The notes beneath the pieces are model-generated. The model saw only the letters and a list, made by a program, of their open reading frames with translations, ran no database searches and had not been told where the DNA came from. A program made the translations under genes and the position numbers. Shown here in pieces: positions 17,496 to 25,195 of a stretch of DNA of 34,175 bases; positions within the stretch are counted from its first letter, which is position 1; the number at the start of each line of letters is the position of its first letter. The DNA comes from Ruminococcus sp. (GTDB lineage: Bacteria; Bacillota; Clostridia; Oscillospirales; Ruminococcaceae), in assembly GCA_029060755.1 (NCBI GenBank), contig JAIDTI010000029.1, positions 1 to 34,175 of the forward strand, in the 5' to 3' direction.

Positions 17496-18413
17496 ATGAG
17501 AGTACTTGTTGTTGATGATAATGAAATAAATCTTGAAATACAGCAGATGATGCTTGAAAGCTGTGGGCTTGACGTTGATACGGCAGAAAGCGGAAAAGAC
17601 GCTGTTGAACTTGCAAAGAAACATGATTTTTCTATAATATTCATGGACATAAATATGCCCGAAATGGACGGCTACACGGCTTGCAAGCTTATCAGGGAGA
17701 CGGATAAGGACGTTTCCGTGATTGCACTTTCTGCCGACAATCCCGAAGATGACAGCCGTTTTGCTGAATCGGGTATGAATGGCTATCTCATGAAGCCTTT
17801 GCAAACCGACGACCTGAAAAAACTGCTGAAAAATTACATAGATATTCAGGCGGAAACAAAAACAGCAGATGCAGAAAATGTAATCTTTGATTATGACGGA
17901 CTTATGTGCGTTATAAAAGATGAAAAAGCTGTCCAGCGACTTCTCAATCAGTTTATCAGCGTACACAACAGAGACTGCGAACTTCTGAACGAACGTGTAA
18001 AAGACGGAAATTTTCTGGAAGCAAGGGAAATCATGCACAATATAAGGGGTATTTCCGGAAATATGTTCTGTCACAGACTTTATAAGCTGTCATGCGAACT
18101 CAACAGCGAACTTAGGCAGGAACACTTTGAAAGTCTTGACGAATTTACGAAGATATGGGATATAACTGTAAGAACACTGGAGGAATATCACAATAAACTT
18201 GAAAAAAAATATCCTGCAAAGGAAAACAAAACAGACTGGAATACACTATGGAACAGCTTTATTTCCCTATGTTATGAATTTGATATATCTGCTGTTGATA
18301 TTTTCACGGAGCATATACAGTCATTCATTGCAAATATGAGTGCAGAAAAATTCAAACGACTGAAAAAAGCTGTACTTAACTATGATTTTTTGTGGATTTC
18401 AGACAATATGTAA
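17496..18413 (+). CDS. Receiver-Hpt phosphorelay protein
   Basis: This 305-residue cytosolic signalling protein has an N-terminal receiver domain (about 1-118) with acidic pocket Asp7-Asp8 and phospho-acceptor Asp51 (FMDINMPEMDG), plus the usual ALSA and KP positions. A linker follows, then a histidine-phosphotransfer-like helical domain (about 155-235) in which EIMHNIRGISGNM places the phosphorylatable histidine at His181. A further ~70-residue helical tail is not recognised. There is no DNA-binding output domain. The start at 17496 is preferred because GGTGGTGA lies just before it; the upstream in-frame ATG at 17367 is inside pheT. It is the first gene of an operon whose next two genes encode a response regulator and a histidine kinase, suggesting an intermediate in a multi-step relay. 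Confidence 0.87.
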   Translation: MRVLVVDDNEINLEIQQMMLESCGLDVDTAESGKDAVELAKKHDFSIIFMDINMPEMDGYTACKLIRETDKDVSVIALSADNPEDDSRFAESGMNGYLMKPLQTDDLKKLLKNYIDIQAETKTADAENVIFDYDGLMCVIKDEKAVQRLLNQFISVHNRDCELLNERVKDGNFLEAREIMHNIRGISGNMFCHRLYKLSCELNSELRQEHFESLDEFTKIWDITVRTLEEYHNKLEKKYPAKENKTDWNTLWNSFISLCYEFDISAVDIFTEHIQSFIANMSAEKFKRLKKAVLNYDFLWISDNM

Positions 18414-18432
18414 CAAAGGAGAGTATAGAAAA

Positions 18433-19185
18433 TTGTATAATGTATTATTAGTTGAAGATGATACAGCACTTCGTTTTATATATACAAAGATGAAAACGTG
18501 GTCTGACTGTGGATTCAAAATAACCAGCGAAGCATCTAATGGCAAGATAGCACTTGAAATACTTGAAAAAAAGTCGTTCGACCTGATTTTCACGGATATT
18601 CGTATGCCTTTTGTTGACGGTATAGAACTTCTGCGCAAACTGAAAGAACAGGAAAACGAAACACCTGTTGTTTTTGCAAGCTCATATGATGAGTTTGAGT
18701 ATGCACGTCAGGGGCTTGTATTAGGTGCATTTGATTATCTTCTCAAACCAGTCCAGAGGGACGAACTGGAAAACGTTTTACAGCGTGTAAAGAATCACAT
18801 CAAAGAAGTTGAGGGCAAAACAAAGATTGTATCTGTTGTGGCTGATGTTATAGATGAACTGGGTATTCTTTCAGATGCAAACAAGTTCATAAATCAGGTT
18901 GCCGTATATTGCTCCGAACACTATAATAAGATTTTCAATGTTGAAGATATTGCAAATGCTCTTGGCTACAGCAAGGACTATTTCAGCAAACTTTTCAAAC
19001 AGCATTTCGGTATAACGTTCCATGAATTTCACTCAAAAATCAAAATCAACTATGCTGTTGAACTTCTCAAAACAGGCAACTATAAATCATATGAAATAAG
19101 TGATATGCTTGGTTATGCGACTGTTGACTATTTTACAAAGGTATTCAAGGATATAACAGGCACAACGCCGTCAAAAATAAAGTAG
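18433..19185 (+). CDS. Response regulator with AraC-type DNA-binding domain (YesN-like)
   Basis: This 250-residue transcription regulator has a receiver domain (about 1-120) with phospho-acceptor Asp55 (FTDIRMPFVDG), ASSYDEFEYA and the conserved Lys in LLKPV. A C-terminal AraC/XylS double helix-turn-helix follows (about 150-250), with IANALGYSKDYFSKLFKQ and MLGYATVDYFTKVFKDITG. Such regulators commonly control sugar and polysaccharide genes in Firmicutes. The proposed start is TTG at 18433, since AAAGGAG (18415-18421) lies 11 nt upstream and the receiver fold begins directly. The in-frame ATG at 18382 would overlap the previous gene by 32 bp and has no ribosome binding site. It is 19 bp after the receiver-Hpt gene. 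The dockerin gene in the same operon is a natural candidate target. Confidence 0.9.
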   Translation: MYNVLLVEDDTALRFIYTKMKTWSDCGFKITSEASNGKIALEILEKKSFDLIFTDIRMPFVDGIELLRKLKEQENETPVVFASSYDEFEYARQGLVLGAFDYLLKPVQRDELENVLQRVKNHIKEVEGKTKIVSVVADVIDELGILSDANKFINQVAVYCSEHYNKIFNVEDIANALGYSKDYFSKLFKQHFGITFHEFHSKIKINYAVELLKTGNYKSYEISDMLGYATVDYFTKVFKDITGTTPSKIK

Positions 19186-19196
19186 GGTGATGTTGA

Positions 19197-20276
19197 ATGA
19201 CGAACTATGCGGAAATTCTTATTGTAGACGATATGCCCGACCATATAGCATATTCAGGTATGCTTCTGAAATCAGAGGGCTACAGAGTTTTTGCGACAAC
19301 AAGTGGAAAAGCTGTAAAGCGGTTTATTGAAAAAAGAGTGCCTGATTTGATACTGCTTGATATTCAGCTTGGCGATATGAACGGACTTGAAATATGTCGT
19401 ATGATAAAGACAAATCCAAAGACAAAGGAAGTGCCGATAATATTTCTGACATCTGAAACAAGTCCTGATATAATAAATCAGAGTTTTGAGCTTGGCGGTT
19501 GCGACTATGTAAAAAAGCCATTTATCAAAGAGGAGTACCTTGCAAGAATCAGAACGCATCTACAGATAAATGCGCAGAAACACGACCTCACAAATGCAAA
19601 CAATGAACTTACTATGTTCTGTTCTGCCGTTTCGCACGACCTCAAAGCACCGTTCAATATCATAAATATGCTTGTTGATATGCTTAAAAGCGAACTTGGT
19701 GAAAATCAGAGTGAGGGAGTCTATGATATAATGGCAATGATTGAATCAAAGACTACACAGACAAGAATCATGATAGAACGTTTGTTTGAGTTTTCAAAGA
19801 TGTGTAATGTAAAGCCAGAAATGAAATCTGTTGACATAAAAAAAATTGCTGTAAACACGTTTAATGAACTGAAAAGCATTAATCCCGACAGAGATATTAA
19901 GTTCATATGCGGAGACTTGCCGATTGTAAAAGGTGATGCAGTTTTAATAGAAATCATGCTGAAAAATCTGTTAGGCAACTCAATAAAATACACATCAAAA
20001 CGCAAAAAAGCTGTCATTGAGATGTCAGGAAATACGGACAACACATATAACATCATCAGAATAAAAGACAATGGCTCAGGCTTCGACATGACTTATGCAA
20101 ACAAGCTTTTTCAGGTATTCCAGCGACTGCATACAGATGAAGAATTTGAGGGTAGTGGTGTCGGACTTGCACTTGTATCACGCATTATGCAACGTCACGG
20201 CGGACGCATTGAGGCATACGGAGAAGTTGACAAGGGTGCAGAATTTTCACTGCTGTTCCCGAAAAATAACTTGTGA
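19197..20276 (+). CDS. Receiver-histidine kinase hybrid, cytosolic
   Basis: This 359-residue protein has a receiver domain first (about 1-122; Asp11-Asp12, acceptor Asp55 in LLDIQLGDMNG). A histidine kinase core follows. The H-box is SAVSHDLKAPFNII with His147, the N-box is NLLGNSIKYTSK, the G1 box is DNGSGFD and the G2 region is EGSGVGLALVSRIMQRHGG. The combination resembles phytochrome-type kinases without a photosensor. There is no transmembrane segment, PAS or GAF domain, so no input domain is visible apart from the receiver itself. It follows the AraC-type regulator by 11 bp (GGTGATG ribosome binding site) and precedes the large dockerin gene by 9 bp. It is probably the phosphate source for the two preceding receivers. 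Confidence 0.9.
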   Translation: MTNYAEILIVDDMPDHIAYSGMLLKSEGYRVFATTSGKAVKRFIEKRVPDLILLDIQLGDMNGLEICRMIKTNPKTKEVPIIFLTSETSPDIINQSFELGGCDYVKKPFIKEEYLARIRTHLQINAQKHDLTNANNELTMFCSAVSHDLKAPFNIINMLVDMLKSELGENQSEGVYDIMAMIESKTTQTRIMIERLFEFSKMCNVKPEMKSVDIKKIAVNTFNELKSINPDRDIKFICGDLPIVKGDAVLIEIMLKNLLGNSIKYTSKRKKAVIEMSGNTDNTYNIIRIKDNGSGFDMTYANKLFQVFQRLHTDEEFEGSGVGLALVSRIMQRHGGRIEAYGEVDKGAEFSLLFPKNNL

Positions 20277-20285
20277 GGTGACAAA

Positions 20286-22619
20286 ATGAAAAAGATAATA
20301 GCATTTCTTTCTGCTGTTTCGATAATTTCCGCAATGCCTTTTTCGGCTTATGCGGTTGAAACAGACTACACGGAATCAACCGAAACTATAAACAATCCTG
20401 CCTGCGGATATACTACTACTGTATGGGCGGTGTGCAAGCCACAGAATACACCTGTTTATAATCCGACTGGAAATTTAGTTCTGTTTTTCATTGATATAGG
20501 CAACTTCTCAGGCGGTGCAAATCAGGACGGCAAAGACTATGATTTAGATGACGCTTTTTTCAGTGCATGGGACGAAACACTACAGAACTGCAAAGACAAT
20601 GGCTGTATGGTTGCACTGCGTTTCAGATATGATGCAAACGGAAAAGACAATCCCGAACCTGAAACATTTGAGCAGGTACTCAATCATGTTCAGCAGGTGA
20701 AAGACAGCGGACTTCTTGAAAAGTATTCTGATATTCTTGCATATGTTGAATCGGGATTTGTAGGAAAATGGGGCGAACAGCACGGCGGAAAGTATACGTC
20801 CGTACAATACAAGGCAAAACTTTTGCAGGCTGTACTTGATGCTGTACCGTCGCCGATTCCCGTGACAGTGCGAACACCTGATATTTTTGCAGAGTGGGCA
20901 GGAATAAAGCGTTCTCAACTTGCGGACACTGAACTTATTGAAAGTCTCACTGAAAGCGAATACTGCCCCGATATTCAGGCATACAGAGACAGAATAGGCT
21001 TATATGATGATGGCTATATGGGAAGCAACTCTGATTTAGGAACGTATGCCGACCGTGAAATTGAGACAACATGGCTTAGGAATCAGACTTACACATCATA
21101 TTTCGGCGGTGAATTTTCGGGCAATATCGAATTTGCAAAGCAGTATGATACATATCTCCCTGAAAATGCAATTCCAGAGATGTACAGAACGCATTTAAGC
21201 TACATCAACAGCAACATCTTCCAGCTTTATAACGACTATGAATATTCCGCAGACTATGGCATAACTGCCGATACTTCCGCATACTATGGAAAATCCGTAT
21301 ATAAATTTATCCGTGACCATATCGGCTATAGATTTGTACTGCGCAACTCCGAAATCACGGCGGAAGCAGTTCAGGGCGGTGATATTACAGTTGATTTTGA
21401 TGTGGAAAATACTGGATTTGCAAATGTTATCCCTGATACGAAAAGCTATGTTATTCTTGAAAAAGACGGCATATATATGACAACTGAATGTGATGTTGAC
21501 TGCAAAAAATGGGATTCATGCACCGTATCGCATGAAACACTCAATATAAAAATCCCCGATAATATTGAATCGGGCGAATGGAACATATATTTCAAGATAA
21601 ATGTCGGAACTGATGCGGATATACTGAACATGAACAGCAGAAGCATACGTTTCGCAAACAACAATACATGGAACGGCTCAATCGGTGCGAATCTTATCGG
21701 AAAGACTGTCATCACTGAATCAGCGGAAAAAAGTTCAGACAATGCGCATTTCTATTCAGTCGGAAATGGTATAACTGTTGACGGCATTATATCGCAGTAT
21801 GAATGGGACAAACCATGTGCGGAGAGTGAAATATATACTTATGCCGACGAAAATTATTTGTATGTCATGACACCCATGTCAAATAAAAATACGTCTGCAC
21901 CCGTGTACAATATACAGCTCACAAATGCGCAGGACAACGAAAGATACTGGCTATACTATATGTCCAACGGTTTTGTGTACTTCAATAAAGGCGACTATAA
22001 CGGCTGTCAGTGCAAATGGAGTGAAGACGTTGTTGAATTCAGACTGCCACTTGATAAAATCAATATGAAATCGGGCGACAAAATAACAAGACTGCGCATA
22101 TTTTTGCAGGACAGCGGAAATGAATGGGCGGTGACAGGTGACGACAATGCTTATGATATTGAAGTTGAATCAGATTTAAGCGTATTTTCTGCATATTCAG
22201 ACGTTTATCTCAATGAGGGTGAAAGCTATGAGTACACCGTTATAACCGAATCGGACAACATGAAGTATGAATGGCTGAAAGACGGCATAACAATCCCCGA
22301 AACAGATAAAAGCATCACTGTAAAAGATGCAGGGGCATATGATGTAAAAATCACGTCCGAAACAGGTATTGAAAAGACAGTCCACGCTTTCAGAGTACAT
22401 ACCAGCGAAACGAAAAATCTTAAAGGAGATGCAAACTGCGACGGTTATGTCAATATTGCAGATGCAACAGCGATAATACAGCACATGGGAAACCGTGACA
22501 AGTACGGCTTGTCGAAACAGGGTCTTATTAACGCTGATGTTGACGGTGCAGAGGGTGTAACAGGTCTTGACGCACTGAAAATACAGGAACTTGAAGCGGG
22601 AATCATAGAAAGCTTGTGA
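20286..22619 (+). CDS. Secreted DUF4874/DUF4832-type protein with Ig-like and dockerin domains
   Basis: This is a 777-residue exported protein with a signal peptide ending SAYA (about residue 23). Residues about 30-190 match my recollection of DUF4874 and about 195-470 DUF4832, a pair with a glycoside-hydrolase-like barrel. ILAYVESGFVGKWGEQHGG carries Glu155 and Glu164 as candidate acidic catalytic residues. Residues about 490-640 look like a CBM9/DOMON-type sugar-binding domain (VDGIISQYEWDKP). An Ig-like domain (about 645-705) follows. A dockerin (about 712-777) ends the protein; its first loop is GDANCDGYVNIAD (D715, N717, D719, N723, D726) and its second ADVDGAEGVTGLD (D751, D753, T759, D762). 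It is predicted to dock on a scaffoldin and act on plant or host polysaccharide, substrate unknown. It is co-transcribed with the phosphorelay genes. Confidence 0.85.
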   Translation: MKKIIAFLSAVSIISAMPFSAYAVETDYTESTETINNPACGYTTTVWAVCKPQNTPVYNPTGNLVLFFIDIGNFSGGANQDGKDYDLDDAFFSAWDETLQNCKDNGCMVALRFRYDANGKDNPEPETFEQVLNHVQQVKDSGLLEKYSDILAYVESGFVGKWGEQHGGKYTSVQYKAKLLQAVLDAVPSPIPVTVRTPDIFAEWAGIKRSQLADTELIESLTESEYCPDIQAYRDRIGLYDDGYMGSNSDLGTYADREIETTWLRNQTYTSYFGGEFSGNIEFAKQYDTYLPENAIPEMYRTHLSYINSNIFQLYNDYEYSADYGITADTSAYYGKSVYKFIRDHIGYRFVLRNSEITAEAVQGGDITVDFDVENTGFANVIPDTKSYVILEKDGIYMTTECDVDCKKWDSCTVSHETLNIKIPDNIESGEWNIYFKINVGTDADILNMNSRSIRFANNNTWNGSIGANLIGKTVITESAEKSSDNAHFYSVGNGITVDGIISQYEWDKPCAESEIYTYADENYLYVMTPMSNKNTSAPVYNIQLTNAQDNERYWLYYMSNGFVYFNKGDYNGCQCKWSEDVVEFRLPLDKINMKSGDKITRLRIFLQDSGNEWAVTGDDNAYDIEVESDLSVFSAYSDVYLNEGESYEYTVITESDNMKYEWLKDGITIPETDKSITVKDAGAYDVKITSETGIEKTVHAFRVHTSETKNLKGDANCDGYVNIADATAIIQHMGNRDKYGLSKQGLINADVDGAEGVTGLDALKIQELEAGIIESL

Positions 22620-22626
22620 GGTGACT

Positions 22627-23133
22627 ATGCAGGATATTTTATTTTCAGAACAGCAAATCAGGAATAAAACGGCAGAAACAGGCAACTATATAAGCAGAAA
22701 ATACAAGGATAAACCGTTGCTTGTTGTCGGCATACTAAAAGGAGCATTTGTTTTTATTGCGGACTTAATCAGGGCGATAGATATTCCGTGCGAAGTGGGA
22801 TTTATGTGTGCTGAAAGCTATGAGGGTACGGAATCAACAGGCGAAGTCAGGATAACGCTTGACCTGAAACAAGATGTATCGCAGTATCATGTAATTATTG
22901 CGGAGGATATAATTGACACGGGTAGAACTCTCAAAGTTGTTGCGGACATTCTGAAAGCAAGAAATCCGCTGTCACTTGAAATAATAACATTGCTTGACAA
23001 ACCGTCACGCCGTATTGCTGATATTGATGCGGATATATCGCTTTTCACAATACCTGATTTGTTTGTTGTGGGCTATGGGCTTGACTATAATGAAAACTAC
23101 AGAAATTTACCGTATATTGCGGAATTACGATAA
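22627..23133 (+). CDS. hpt: Hypoxanthine phosphoribosyltransferase
   Basis: This 168-residue purine salvage enzyme converts hypoxanthine or guanine plus PRPP to IMP or GMP. The PRPP-binding signature is VIIAEDIIDTGRTL, with Glu93-Asp94 and the Thr98-Gly-Arg-Thr101 loop. LLVVGILKGAFVF near the N-terminus and FVVGYGLDYNENYRNLPYI at the C-terminus are typical of bacterial HPRT. The ATG at 22627 is preferred over the in-frame GTG at 22621 because the GAGG of the ribosome binding site (22618-22621) overlaps that GTG. It lies 7 bp after the dockerin gene and 18 bp before ldh. In many Firmicutes hpt sits with tilS and ftsH, so this context is unusual. Confidence 0.95.
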   Translation: MQDILFSEQQIRNKTAETGNYISRKYKDKPLLVVGILKGAFVFIADLIRAIDIPCEVGFMCAESYEGTESTGEVRITLDLKQDVSQYHVIIAEDIIDTGRTLKVVADILKARNPLSLEIITLLDKPSRRIADIDADISLFTIPDLFVVGYGLDYNENYRNLPYIAELR

Positions 23134-23151
23134 TAAAGGAGCATGAAGTAT

Positions 23152-24105
23152 ATGAATACTAACGGAAAAAAGGTTGTATTAATCGGAACGGGCATGGTCG
23201 GAATGAGTTTTGCATATTCTATAGTAAATCAGGGCGGAATATGCAATGAGCTTGTGCTTATCGACATAAATAAGGAGCGTGCAATCGGTGAAGCTATGGA
23301 CTTGAATCATGGTCTTGCATTTGCAAAGTCGAACATGAAAATATACGCAGGAACTTACAAGGACTGCAAAGATGCTGATATTGTGGTAATATCGGCAGGA
23401 GTTGCGCAGAAAGAGGGCGAAACACGTCTTGACCTTCTCCAGCGTAATACAGAGGTTTTCCGTTCGATTATAACACCTGTTGTAAAGTCGGGATTTGACG
23501 GCATTTTCCTTGTTGCAACAAATCCTGTTGACATTATGACCCGTGTAACATACGAACTCTCACGCTTTGGCGCATCACGTGTAATCGGCACGGGTACTTC
23601 TCTTGATACAGCAAGACTTCGCTATCTTCTTGGTGACTATTTTACTGTTGACCCGAAAAATATCCATGCTTACGTAATCGGCGAACATGGCGACAGTGAG
23701 TTTGTACCCGTTTCGCAGGTTATGCTTGGTACAAAGCACGTCACGGAAATACTTGACAATGACGGAAACAGCTATTGCATTGACGATATGCAGAGTATTG
23801 AGGAGCAGGTAAGAACGTCGGCATATAAGATTATTGAGGCAAAGCGTGCGACTTATTACGGTATCGGCATGGCTATAACACGTATTGTCAAGGCGATTTT
23901 AGGGGACGAAAACAGCGTTCTTACTGTTTCGGCGAAGATGTGCGGAGAATATGACTGCAAAAATGTATTTGTGGGAGTACCGTGTATAATCGGCAGAAAC
24001 GGAGTGAAAGAGATACTTGAGTTATCGCTTACGGACGAAGAAATGACGAAATTTAAGTCATCTGTGGAAGTGCTTGACAGAAGTTTCGACGGTCTCAATA
24101 TATGA
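23152..24105 (+). CDS. ldh: L-lactate dehydrogenase
   Basis: This 317-residue NAD-dependent enzyme reduces pyruvate to L-lactate at the end of glycolysis. The dinucleotide-binding loop is GTGMVG (Gly12, Gly14, Gly17). The substrate-specificity loop VAQKEGETRLDLL has Gln86 where lactate dehydrogenases have Gln102 (malate dehydrogenases have Arg there) and Arg92 at the Arg109 position. NPVDIMTR, LDTARLRYLL and the catalytic histidine in GEHGDSEF (His179) are present. The start at 23152 is chosen because AAAGGAG ends 10 nt before it; the in-frame ATG at 23143 would be one base from that site. Its last bases overlap the next gene's start (ATGA), indicating coupling to the transglutaminase lipoprotein. 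Confidence 0.95.
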   Translation: MNTNGKKVVLIGTGMVGMSFAYSIVNQGGICNELVLIDINKERAIGEAMDLNHGLAFAKSNMKIYAGTYKDCKDADIVVISAGVAQKEGETRLDLLQRNTEVFRSIITPVVKSGFDGIFLVATNPVDIMTRVTYELSRFGASRVIGTGTSLDTARLRYLLGDYFTVDPKNIHAYVIGEHGDSEFVPVSQVMLGTKHVTEILDNDGNSYCIDDMQSIEEQVRTSAYKIIEAKRATYYGIGMAITRIVKAILGDENSVLTVSAKMCGEYDCKNVFVGVPCIIGRNGVKEILELSLTDEEMTKFKSSVEVLDRSFDGLNI

Positions 24106-25151
24106 ACTTCATGAAAAAAGCTGTTGCTGTTTTGTTCGTGATGATGCTTGCGGGGTGCGGAGACTTCACAAAGCCGTCACCAGCCGAAACAGAAACAGCC
24201 ATATCAGACGACGAAATATACAGCAGTATTGTTGAATCGCTTGAAAATATGAGTATGGTATCGGAATATCCGTGCATAGTTGATGCAAACAGAACTGAAC
24301 GAATAATCAGCATAATCAACGAAAAACGCCCCGAACTGTTCTGGATAAAGGGCTTCACTATCACAAGCTATACGAAAAAAACGAAGATTGAAATTGACAT
24401 CATGGACGGCTGTAAAGCGGAAAAGCTTGAAACAATGTATCACGATATTGTCGAATCTGCGGACGAACTAATCAGCAGTATACCATCACATCTTGACACT
24501 TACGGAACAGTTGTTTTTGTGCATGACTATATAGTCTCCAACTGCGAATACTATATGGAGGGTGCGGACAGCGGAGAATTTGGACTCTGGAGCAGTGCGT
24601 ATGGCTGTCTTGTGGACGGTCGGGCGGTATGTCAGGGATATGCAGAGGCTTTTCAGTACATCATGAACAGGCTTGACATTGAGTGCGGAATATGCAAAGG
24701 CGACACAAAAAGAGGTCGACACGCATGGAATTATGTGAATATTGACGGCAAATACTATTGGATTGATTTGACATGGGACGACCCTGTTTCAGAGTACGGG
24801 GAAATCGGTGAAATAAATCACATCTACTGCCTTATCGACGACAATCGGCTTATGCGCACACGGACTATTGATGCAGACTGCAACTTCATACCAAAATGCA
24901 ATGAAATGCACGAAAATTATTTTGTAAAGAACGGTACATATCTCACAAGCTACAGCGATATTGCAATTACTGAAATACTAAGCAGATACGCAGACAGAGG
25001 ACAGGCGGAAATTATGTTCTCTGATGTAAGTGCATATGATGATGCAATAGAAAATCTCTTTGAAAACGGCAGAATATGGGAACTCACGGACAGCGAACAG
25101 ATAAACTACTCCGAAGATGATACCATGCTGATACTAACAATAAGATACTGA
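24102..25151 (+). CDS. Lipoprotein with transglutaminase-like domain
   Basis: This is a 349-residue lipoprotein precursor with lipobox MLAGC-G (Cys19). After a ~100-residue N-terminal region comes a transglutaminase-like cysteine peptidase domain. It carries GRAVCQGYAEAF (Cys177), GRHAWNYV (His207) and DLTWDDP (Asp222), the complete Cys-His-Asp triad of PF01841 proteins. The remaining ~100 residues are not recognised. It is expected on the outer face of the membrane, acting on wall peptides or proteins. The start ATG at 24102 forms ATGA with the ldh stop. An alternative start at 24111 keeps the lipobox and cannot be excluded, because no strong ribosome binding site precedes either. It is the last gene of the operon, with a terminator just after the stop. 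Confidence 0.88.
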   Translation: MNFMKKAVAVLFVMMLAGCGDFTKPSPAETETAISDDEIYSSIVESLENMSMVSEYPCIVDANRTERIISIINEKRPELFWIKGFTITSYTKKTKIEIDIMDGCKAEKLETMYHDIVESADELISSIPSHLDTYGTVVFVHDYIVSNCEYYMEGADSGEFGLWSSAYGCLVDGRAVCQGYAEAFQYIMNRLDIECGICKGDTKRGRHAWNYVNIDGKYYWIDLTWDDPVSEYGEIGEINHIYCLIDDNRLMRTRTIDADCNFIPKCNEMHENYFVKNGTYLTSYSDIAITEILSRYADRGQAEIMFSDVSAYDDAIENLFENGRIWELTDSEQINYSEDDTMLILTIRY

Positions 25152-25160
25152 AAACAAAAA

Positions 25161-25195
25161 CTCTCCAGACTGTATTTTCTGGAGAGATTGTTTTT
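25161..25195. terminator. Bidirectional rho-independent terminator
   Basis: A perfect 9-bp stem (25161-25169 CTCTCCAGA with 25178-25186 TCTGGAGAG) encloses an 8-nt loop. On the plus strand it is followed by ATTGTTTTT. On the minus strand it is followed by TTTTTGTTTT. It therefore terminates both the plus-strand operon and the ParC-like gene, whose stop codon begins inside its T-run. Confidence 0.9.

Noticed and set aside
17388-18074. 228-residue minus-strand open frame opposite the receiver-Hpt gene
   Set aside because: It is a shadow frame over a clear receiver domain, with no ribosome binding site and a composition unlike real proteins here.
18382-18432. ATG start at 18382 for the AraC-type regulator
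   Set aside because: It would overlap the preceding gene by 32 bp without a ribosome binding site. The TTG at 18433 has AAAGGAG at proper distance.
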